A stretch of 64,000 nt of DNA from Aphrophora alni (lineage: Eukaryota; Arthropoda; Insecta; Hemiptera; Aphrophoridae): the NCBI GenBank assembly GCA_963513935.1, contig OY740772.1:12308098-12372097 (forward strand). The letters run 5' to 3'. The position numbers and the translations under genes were made by a program. Within the stretch, counting starts at the first letter, position 1. Every line of letters starts with the position of its first letter. The notes beneath the pieces are model-generated. The model was not told the DNA's origin, searched no databases, and worked only from the letters and a program-made list of their open reading frames with translations. Below are positions 45,226 through 53,910 of this stretch, one piece after another.

Positions 45226-46217
45226 GATTATTTTAGTCCTCAGTGCTAAGCTAGTTCAACGCTCTGCTCAAGGCTTTTATTATTACAGGAAATAATGCAC
45301 TTTTATTGGCTGAAATATGACACATTATACATCAATATTTTCAGGAAAACTCAGAGAACAAAATGAAATAAAATTAAAACTAAGGTCAGCTTCAACTCAT
45401 ATCCGCAAAAAAAATAATAAAATTTTTTCTTTTGTCCATTTAGTGACAACGTAGGTAATAACTAAATTTTGATAATCCAATTTCTAATATATACAAAATG
45501 TAGCAAATTTTGTTACAAAACTAGAAATATAACATAAGTACCACTTTATTTTCTTCATAATATCAACATTGTTGTAAACATTCACAAACTTCAAATTCAG
45601 TAATTTCGCGCACTGTGTGACACTACATCCAACTTTTGTAAATTAGTGTGCTCTATTACTGTGTCTTTAGAAAGTATTGGCATTTAACCTTTGAATATCA
45701 TGTATTTACTATAATTAGTTATTATAAAATATGTAATACACACACAAAAAAAACAAAACAAAAAGAAACAAACATTTTGATTCCTACATCGGAGTTACCG
45801 CTTTCATCACTAGCGGTATCACTTTCACACAAACAGTTATGAATATCACTTGAATTGCCAAGTTCACTCATTATTATATGTGTAACACTACACTAAAACA
45901 CTACTGATACACTAAATAATCATAAAATAAATTGTATTTACCAAAATAATATAGACAAAAACACTAAACAACAATTCACTGCCGGGACGCAGCAGTAAAC
46001 ATCAACAATAAACATCAAAAAATTGTCTTTTACAGGCTTGCTAACATTGATTTTTTCTTATAACCATCGATAAAATTGTGCAAAATGAATAGAGTGTCTT
46101 TTACTTAGAGTTACTATATAAAATACATGTATTTTGGATAAAAATTACCGTTTGTATATCGATTTTAGCAAACCTTGTTTATTTAGATCGCGATCGCGAC
46201 TCTTAGCACTTGGAGGG
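45213..46217 (-). mobile_element. non-autonomous piggyBac-like element
   Basis: 13-base terminal inverted repeats CCCTCCAAGTGCT (45,213-45,225) and AGCACTTGGAGGG (46,205-46,217). The CCCT start and TTAA at 45,207-45,210, two bases outside, suggest piggyBac, whose target is TTAA. The other end lacks an adjacent TTAA, so the assignment is tentative. A short acidic N-terminal coding segment lies antisense inside. A GATCGCGATCGCGAC palindrome sits close to the 46.2-kb end. Confidence 0.6.
45774..45871 (-). pseudogene. N-terminal transposase-like fragment (acidic)
   Basis: An ATG at 45,869-45,871 (minus strand) opens MSELGNSSDIHNCLCESDTA followed by SDESGNSDVG, then degenerates at low-complexity Phe/Val codons. 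Ser/Asp/Glu-rich N-termini like this are common in piggyBac-type and other DDE transposases. A GAT|GTAGGA at the end of the acidic part could be a splice donor. No DDE domain remains between the inverted repeats, so the element cannot encode an active enzyme. Whether the fragment is expressed is unknown. Confidence 0.5.
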
Positions 46218-46998
46218 AACCATACATTTGTTTACTTTGCTTTAAATTATTTTTGTTTATATCAATAACAGCTGATAATATTTGATTGGTGTAGTTTAAA
46301 ATGTATTTTTTCATAAGAACAAATTCTATAAAACCAGATGATTTTAATTGCATATGTTTATAAATTCCTCAATAAAAATTACCATAAAGTTAATGGTAAA
46401 CACTTTAATAACATATACTTATCTCCCTTAGGTTATATCCTTTTGAAATTTGGGCAAAAACAACTTCAGGTGGAGCCCTATCCAACAATTTAACTATCTA
46501 GGCTTGCATGAAATTTTTTTAAAAATTGTAAATTTTATAAACGTGGACTAAAATAATAAAATATGAACGTACATTTAGTTTTTTTTCTTTAATCTGATCC
46601 ACAATGTGATATAATAAATCTAGGAATATAATAATATAAGCTTACCATCGTTGTTAACTGCAAGCAGTTGTAAGCCCTAACCTCAAAAAACGTACCGTAC
46701 TTTCAATAAGCAAACACAACTGTTTTAAATATACCTGATGTTAATACAACAAAAACAGTTTTTGTTTTAATATAGACTGCACTTTTTAAGACCAGTTAAA
46801 CTAGGAACTTGTTCTGAACTTAACTGAAAAAATCCAAAGTAGGTGTATGCCCGTTGACGAAAGAACTAAAGTTATAGGATTTGGCAAAATACATCTAGGC
46901 ATGCTAGATATTGATAAGGCAGTGAAGCGATAAACAAAGCTCTGGTTCTGTGATTGGTCAAGTTGTTTGTTCACTTATTTAAGTTTCAGGGCTATTTG

Positions 46999-47001
<3 letters not shown>
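46218..47001. other. non-coding, nothing recognised
   Basis: AT-rich sequence without coding or repeat signals I can name. Confidence 0.5.
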
Positions 47002-47062
<61 letters not shown>

Positions 47063-47079
47063 TTCTTTCATACAATATA
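47002..47079 (+). repeat. (CT)n microsatellite
   Basis: About 38 CT units, nearly uninterrupted, followed by CCTTTCTTTC. The strand-specific pyrimidine tract could form H-DNA. Confidence 0.98.
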
Positions 47080-48090
47080 ATTACTAGAAATTCAATAAAT
47101 TTACTTTAATAACCAAGTAGTAATACTAATAGTTAAAATACTTTTGGTACGGAGGGAGGGTAAATTGTTATTCTTCGGTTCGTAGAATAATTTTAAAGTT
47201 ACACAATTATGTTTCTCTCTTTGAATATGAATATAATTGGGAATTAATAGCTTAAAATTTCTTCATTTCCATAGCTTCCACGAAAATTAGGTAGGTAAAA
47301 AATCGTTTATTATTAAAATACAAAGAATATGAGATAAGTCTGAAGGTATAATTCTTGAGTTATTACATAGCCTCACATTTTTGTGGTGTTTTCTTTACCA
47401 CCGTTTGCCCCTTCAATCCTGCGTCCAACATATTTTCGGGTTCTGCGGCATTGCGGGTTGGCGCATTACATGTTACAGGGGTAAAACATCTGTAATCCTA
47501 AACTGGCTAGTCTTTCCCCCCACTCTAAAAGTCGGCGTGCCAAACCGAACGTGGATAGTGGATCATGGAGAAGCTGGAACTTCAATTTGTATTTTATTTT
47601 AAGTTAATTCTTTAGTAACTTTTCTCGTGCACTCCACCCATAAAATGACACTCTAGGCCAAATTGGTACTAATTATTTCACCCAGGGGTTTTTCGTTGCG
47701 CATTTAATAATTATAATCGCATCAATATGTGAAACGTGTCTAGTCGGCCATTTTGGCCCAGCGTACAGACCACTATTTTCTTAGAGTCAATCCCCTAATT
47801 AAAATTATTATAATTTATCAACTAATCGCTCATCGGTGCTGGCTGGACTTAACTTGTCGAACTACGTTGTTCCCAGTCCAGGCTTACACTCGCTGTTTCG
47901 AATCAAATCCTAAGAGATCCAAACTCTTTAACAGATTTTAATAAAATTTGGTAGCCTATATGGGCGTATTTGGGCCACATTTCAAGGTTTTTTATTATTT
48001 TAAATTTTGTAGTTGGTAAAAAAATCAAAATCACAATTTCTATCGAAATCGGATCTAACGATTTTGACAAAATTTTGTTCAACGGTAAGT
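47080..48090. other. non-coding with anonymous ORFs
   Basis: The frame at 47,381-47,602 (73 codons, six Cys) lies in a GC-richer patch but shows no domain, splice boundaries or homologue I can name. 47,753-47,941 likewise. The stretch 47,930-48,090 (ATTTTAATAAAATTTGGTAG...GGTAAGTA) resembles common insect interspersed repeats. Confidence 0.35.
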
Positions 48091-48168
48091 ACCTAACCTA
48101 ACCTAACCTAACCTAATCTATCCTAACCTAACCTAACCTATCCTAACCTAACCTAACCTAACCTAACC
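48091..48168 (-). repeat. interstitial telomeric (TTAGG)n repeat
   Basis: About 16 units of CCTAA on the + strand, with three units changed (AATCTATCC, CTATCC). (TTAGG)n is the ancestral arthropod telomere repeat. The array is flanked by ordinary sequence on both sides, so it is interstitial. Confidence 0.9.
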
Positions 48169-48689
48169 CAAAGACCCAAACAAAGCGTTGTAGACCGTTG
48201 TACCGTTGTAATAAAATTTGTAATTTCACAATAACGATTTCGTTCAAATGAAAAGTGATTTTTCTTTTTATGAGACGGCTCCAATGGTTCATTTAATAAC
48301 TACCCTGGTGTCATTTTTGGTAAAGATTAGTTTAGGTTCGTTTTTATTTAGTTTTGGGAATGGGTGTCTGAGAAAGTTAGTGCAATGTTTTTTCACCATT
48401 TATATAACTTGTCTCAATTTAAATGACGCACCCTGTTTGTGTTTCATCATATAGCAACTGAGAATAGACACAAAACGACAAACAATCCCCCCCCCTCTTA
48501 AAACAACACCTTAAATTCAATAAAACATAAATAAGTGTTGAAATTTTTAAAGAAATTCAAGTGATGCTGCTCCTACGTCACTTAAAACTGACCTAAAATT
48601 AAACACTTCATTTGAAACATTAAAAAACAATAAATACGAGGAAAAGCGTGTGATTTAAGCCCATACAAACCTCCCACCTGTGATATTCT

Positions 48690-49060
48690 CCTGTTACAGA
48701 TTCGACTGTTTTCGGCAATTTTAAGTGACGTAAATCAACTAACTTGTAGATAGGCCCACTCACTGACAAATCTTTCCATTTTCTTTTCTTATTTGATTAC
48801 CCCCCCCCCCTTCAATATTTCCAATCCAGATTCATATTAGACCATAAAAAAAAAGTATCGATATATCGAACACGGTTCGATTGTTACAAGTATATTTTAA
48901 GGATATTGGTAGTTTGGGTCAGTCAGTCAGTCAACCAATAACGTCAATAAACCGATTCCCGATGCGTTTCCAATCATTGTATCAGAGCTGTGTAACAGGA
49001 GTGTATAACCTGCTAGGGGTTGTCGTTATGGTTAGACGATCTAAGTATCGAGAAGAATGC
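48690..49060 (+). repeat. dispersed repeat F5, copy 2
   Basis: Counterpart of 36,480-36,860 (see there for landmarks). Includes GTCAGTCAGTCAACC and a C-run at 48,801-48,810. The 71-aa frame at 48,881-49,096 falls inside and is probably not a gene. Confidence 0.55.
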
Positions 49061-49800
49061 TTCGTATATCTATTGTTTCTATATTTAATTTTGTAAACGT
49101 TATTTTTGTTTCAAAATTAAAACCATGTAAAGATTTTAATATTTTAATAAACACTTTCTCATACCCCCCATACACAAAATCATTGTCATTTGGTGCAATT
49201 AATAATATTTTGGTGCACGAGATATTTGTGAAAACGTGAGTCAGTGTTCACCTCACGTTACAACGAGAATATTTTTATAATCTTCCATTTGGAGCTCACT
49301 TGTGGTCTGGTGTTAATTTATGTATATTTTCTTTTTGTGAGTACAAAATTATATAATGACTAATTTATACACAAAACTCTACATTTTTAAACTGAACAGT
49401 TAATAAAGTGTCATAATTATATTTAATAAAACATTTAGGGTCAACCCATATAATAACTTAGCACTACTAAAAGATCAGTATCATGAAATAACATCACTAA
49501 GCCATTGGCTATTGAACAAGAGCAGCGCAGAGTCTGTAATGAAACTTTCAGGTTAAGACATGTCAGTAAACAATTTGTAACATGAGTCAAGTCAAGAGAT
49601 TATAATTATGTCAGAGACTAATACTAATGTTTCTGAAGATCAAAGACTTAGATAGAATAATAAGTCTACAATTAATTGTAAAAATTACATTTTTTTTAAA
49701 ATAGTAACCGACTTTTTCGTTTAAACAATTACATAATTTTAAAATTAGGCTACTAAAAATATTTACATTGAAACTTAAAAATCGTTTAATTTGATTTATT
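49061..49800. other. non-coding, nothing recognised
   Basis: AT-rich, no support for genes. Confidence 0.5.
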
Positions 49801-49819
49801 TTTTTGGTATACCTTTTGA

Positions 49820-49995
49820 CATAATGACATAGTATTTGCGCAATGTTTTTGCACTATTTATTTTTAACACGATGATAACTGCGAGGTTTATCGCCTTTAA
49901 ACAAACAAAAATTTGAAAATGTCCAACAAGTTTGAATATCCCAAAAACATCATTAATGGTTTCGATAAGAACCGAGTGTTTGGTTGTTAGAGGCT
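49820..49995 (+). repeat. F4 end motif next to F2 tail
   Basis: TTTGCGCAATGTTTTTGCAC (about 49,837-49,856) is the inverted F4 terminal motif. It is followed by GATGATAACTGCGAGGTTTA then TCGCCTTTAAACAA, the tail of F2 (cf. 63,884-63,917 and 58,293-58,330). Confidence 0.45.
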
Positions 49996-50525
49996 AAATG
50001 CAATTAATAGTTGAAAATTTGTTGAGAAATTCTGAATTTCCAATGACTTGTTCCAGCTAGTAGCCTACTCTCTAAATTTGATCTAAGTTAATATTTTATA
50101 TGTCAGAAATTATATGTGCATATAGATATGTTAGAAAGTTTGTGTATCGTACATGGCCTACGGTTTAGAAATGTAAGTCGAACCTTCTAACAGATTTTAT
50201 TGGTTATTGAACTTGTCCAGTGAGTGTCAAAGTCAGCCTAGATAAACTACGAAATAAATTTAGACCGAAATTACGACATCTAAAGGTTTTACTAGGTTAA
50301 TGTATACAATAGACTGAAAAGATACTTAATTACTCTAATATTAGGATCGATAAACATTTCATAAACCACAGTGACAGTGTTTCCAAAAGAGAGAAAGCCT
50401 AGAATTGCAATACCATTCTAGGCCTAAATATAAAATATTACAAAATAACAAATCTTAGGCTGTATATATTTTGTAAGCTGTAATATATAAACTAACCTCT
50501 TTTAAAATACTTTCTTCTGTTTTAG

Positions 50526-50690
50526 TATCTTGATTTGCTATTATCTATTATTAATACAGAAACAAAAAACAACACACTATTGATATTTTCTTTGCATATT
50601 TATTTACTCAAGCATCAACCAAACCAACGGGACGCTAAACTTCTAGACAGATTTGATTTCGTCGCCGTTTCAAATGCACCGCCTTCACAG
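50526..50690 (+). CDS. internal exon of an unidentified gene
   Basis: A 165-base (55-codon) segment lies between a CTTCTGTTTTAG acceptor (AG at 50,524-50,525) and a GTAATG donor at 50,691. It is open throughout in one frame and has symmetrical phase 0-0. The peptide starts YLDLLLSIINTETKNNTLLI, continues FSLHIYLLKHQPNQRDAKLL and ends DRFDFVAVSNAPPSQ. A Leu-rich helical first half and a more polar C-terminal part with normal codon use resemble a host alpha-helical (HEAT/ARM-like) protein rather than a transposon product. I do not recognise the family, and no partner exon is certain. The segment after CATTACCAG at 51,190 (ILVEGLQKDVLSMKFDF) is a weak candidate for the next exon. It could also belong to an upstream gene not otherwise seen. 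Confidence 0.5.
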
Positions 50691-51439
50691 GTAATGTTTA
50701 CAAAGATTAAACTGAACGTTTGTGCTATCTAGCAGTCATATGTATGACCAAGTACAATATTGTAGATCTGTATTATCTACATTTGGTCCATCATTTTCTA
50801 AAATCGTAGTAAATTAAATTTATTGAGAATAGGTTATGATTATTTTAATGGATTATCATATAAATTTACATGTATTCATTATTCATGTATTTATGAGGAA
50901 TCAGTTCGAAAGTGTTGCTCCACTAAAATGTAGGCTATTGATTTGTTATTAAAAAAACAAAACAAAACAAAGAAGTTAGTAGACAAAATGGGAGTTCAAA
51001 ATTAATTATATAAAACATTGCACTAACTCTCTTAAATACTCATCTAGAAAAGCAAATACTAACTAAAAAGATAACAAATTATCATTCCACAAATTATGTC
51101 GCTCAAGCCTAGTCTACTACTTATTTGTGAACACAACAAATATTTTTCTCCAACGATACTTTCTTTATTTGTTTAATTGCCATTACCAGATCTTAGTAGA
51201 AGGCCTACAGAAGGATGTGTTGTCAATGAAATTTGATTTTAATCTCAAAATAACATCATCTTACTTTTGGAAAAAAAACCTTTTACTTTTTACAGATTTT
51301 GATAAGATTTCGTTTATATAAATTAGTTGACGACTGACTACCTTCAAAGTGTTGGCTGAAAAATCTTCTGTGTCTAAGATAAACCGATAAGGTTTGATAA
51401 AACTATTTTGGAATTTCATTTTTGTTTTCAAAGACAAAA
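50691..51439. other. non-coding, nothing firm
   Basis: Besides the weak exon candidate beginning at 51,190 and an inverted F4 terminal motif fragment at about 51,013-51,030 (AAAACATTGCACTAACT), nothing is seen. Confidence 0.4.
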
Positions 51440-51625
51440 AAAATCTCTTAATTATTATCACCTTATAAAAAAGGAAGAAAAGAACATAAAATTAAGACCT
51501 TAGCACTCAAATTCTAATAGGATCAGGGTCGAAAAAGGACAAGAGTTGGTCAAGACAGACCTAATAGGAAAGGTGAAGGGGATCTGACCTAAGACTACAT
51601 GGAAAAAAGTGTAAATACGGCTATG
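51440..51625 (-). repeat. dispersed repeat F2, inverted copy
   Basis: AGTTGGTCAAGACAGACCTA, ATAGGAAAGGTGAAGG and CTGACCTAAGACTACATGGA are the reverse complement of F2 landmarks at 60.6 and 63.7 kb. Confidence 0.6.
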
Positions 51626-52247
51626 TTTCCTCGTAATTTCCAGGCTCATATTCACTATAATTTAGCTCCTGGGGGATATCAAAGCATTTCATTTCTCAAT
51701 ATTACATATATAAGGTATTTAGTAAGTTCCTGACCTCAAAGTCTTGATGGATACTAACCAAACTGACCCACCAGTAATAAAACTTTCCTTATTAGACAAA
51801 TGTTACATACAGAGTTGAATTTTAAAATAGTTGTATATAAATTTTAAATAAGGCATATGTCTGTTTATCAAGATTCAAAGTTTTCTAAATTAGTTTGAAC
51901 ATTATTAACCTTGTAAGTCTGACAAAAAATACAATGCAAAAAAGCCGATGCAGAAAGTGGATGGAGGCTTGTTAGAGTATTAATTTATGTGGAAAGGGTG
52001 AACTCTGAATCTTATTATTAAACTTGGTCCTGGAAAAGGCTGCAATAGAGATACCTACAAACCTAAGAAGTAAAATCTTCAATAGCTTGGATTAGATCAT
52101 AGCATACACTCATTATAAAAAACCAGAAAGTTGGAGTAAATGTTTATTACTTTGGGAGGTGCAAAGAAGTCATGAAATTTGAAGATCAGTAAAAAACAAT
52201 GGTCAAACTTTTTTTTGTGAATACCAAACGTATCCTTATACTGGTTG
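51626..52247. other. non-coding, nothing recognised
   Basis: AT-rich sequence to the left of the MULE relic. Confidence 0.5.
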
Positions 52248-52403
52248 TAAGAGATAAGGTCCACTACAAAATGTCCACAGCAACAGAATGTAAATCAAAA
52301 TGTCCACTCATGATAAGTCCACTTAGGAAAATGTTTACCATACCAAAACTTTTTAACAATTAATATAAAGTCCCATTTTACTCAAAGAATTTGGCATTTT
52401 GTC

Positions 52404-52414
52404 ATTAATAAAAG
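52404..52414 (+). repeat. target-site duplication, left
   Basis: ATTAATAAAAG, repeated at 56,730-56,740 right after the LINE poly-A tail. The first A may belong to the tail, so the duplication is 10 or 11 bases. Confidence 0.85.
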
Positions 52415-52419
52415 TGTAA

Positions 52420-53910
52420 AAGACAACAGGAACAAATGTCAAAAGTTCACTTCTTGAGGACTCCAGAGAGAATGAGAATCTTCAAAAGGAACACAATGAA
52501 GTTGCAGAAAATGAGTTATTTAAACTAAAAGAGTTAACCATAACTGATAAAGAATTGGTAACCCAGAAGGAACTCGCTCTATGGAACCATCTTCAAGTAG
52601 CTCAACAGGATGTTCAGGCATTGAAGCAGGAAAATTCTGAACTAAAACAAGAACTAGCCCAGGTAATGCAGAGAATTAAACTTTTAGAGCGTAGGGAAGT
52701 AAGTCAACGTGAGAACATAGTCTATGAAACCGATGAGGAAGAGCTCACAAAAGAAACGGAATGGATACTTAATAAAAGGAAAAGGAATAAGAAAAGGAAA
52801 GCTAGCGATTCTCCTGAAATCTCATTGACTCCATCTACTTCAGGTATAAATCGAGCGGGAGGCAGTAGTGAGAAAACGGAGCGGTCAATACAAGTGAAAG
52901 ACAAAGGAAAACAATCTCCACCACCAATAACTCTGGAAGGATGCGTGGACTACGGAATAGTTCATAGTCTTTTGTCAAGCAATTGTCAGCAGGGTTTCAA
53001 GGTCACCTATCTCAGCAGTGGCGAACTTTAAGTTAATGTTGTTGGAGAGAGTTGTTATAGAAACTTGGTGAAAATACTAAATGAGAATAACTTTAAATGG
53101 TTTACGTATGAAGATAAAAACAACAGAGAAATAAAAGTCATGGCTAGGCACTTACATCCTTCATGTAAACCAGAGGATATTAAGCAAGAGCTAACAGAAA
53201 AGGGATTTAAAATATTAAATGTTGTGCATATCCTGGAAAGGAAAACAAAATTGCCTTTGCCTTTGTTTATGTTATGTTTTAGCAAAGAGGAAAGTGTGCA
53301 AAAAATATATACGATTGTTAATATAATGGGTATGAAAGTTAAGATTGAAGCGTTGAGGAAACCAAAAATGGTGCCTCAGTGCAAACGATGCCAGAGACAT
53401 GGCCATACTCAAAGGTTCTGTGGAAGAGATGCAAAATGTGTAAAGTGTGCCGGGAATCATATTTCTAGCGACTGTCTAAAAAGCAAAGATACTCCACCAA
53501 GATGTATTAATTGTGGTGAGGCTCACCCAGCAAGCTACAGAGGTTGTGAAGTAGCAAAGCATATACAGAAAATGAGGGAAAAGACTATTAGCAAAAGAAA
53601 TACTAAATCAACAGAGAGTACTCAGCTAAGCCATTTTCAAGAAGAAATTCTAGTAAAAACAAACATTGAGGAAAGCAAATTAAGGCAAACAAAACAATTC
53701 GACTCTTATGCGAACAAGGTAGGAACTGCTATCACTAATAAAAAAGATGAACTTGAGGAGACAACTACTAATCAGCTGCTTCAAAAATTAATTAAAAAAA
53801 TTGACCAACAAGAAAAGCTAAACGAAAGGGTACTCGACAGACTCACTAAATTAGAAAGTGGTTTTAGAAAATCAATTAATAACATGCCTTTAGTAGGGAA
53901 ACAAAAATGA
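52420..53910 (+). pseudogene. LINE ORF1 (gag-like, CCHC), truncated and with a premature stop
   Basis: The frame is open from the insertion edge (first stop upstream at 52,417-52,419 lies in the edge itself), with no ATG at the start. The first part is a coiled coil (LQVAQQDVQALKQENSELKQ at about 52,590-52,650), followed by basic KRKRNKKRK and Ser/Pro-rich linkers. A TAA at 53,029-53,031 interrupts the frame, which continues in the same register afterwards, so one nonsense change rather than a frameshift is responsible. Past it comes a PRE_C2HC-type domain (ARHLHPSCKPEDIKQELTEK) and three zinc knuckles at 53,380-53,545: CKRCQRHGHTQRFC, CVKCAGNHISSDC, CINCGEAHPASYRGC. A C-terminal coiled coil ends at TGA 53,908-53,910, overlapping the ORF2 ATG by ATGA. 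In the family ORF1 binds RNA and forms the ribonucleoprotein. Confidence 0.9.

Noticed and set aside
47381..47602. Cys-containing 73-aa ORF as a gene
   Set aside because: No spacing fitting a known zinc or knottin fold, no splice or signal features; kept only as anonymous sequence.
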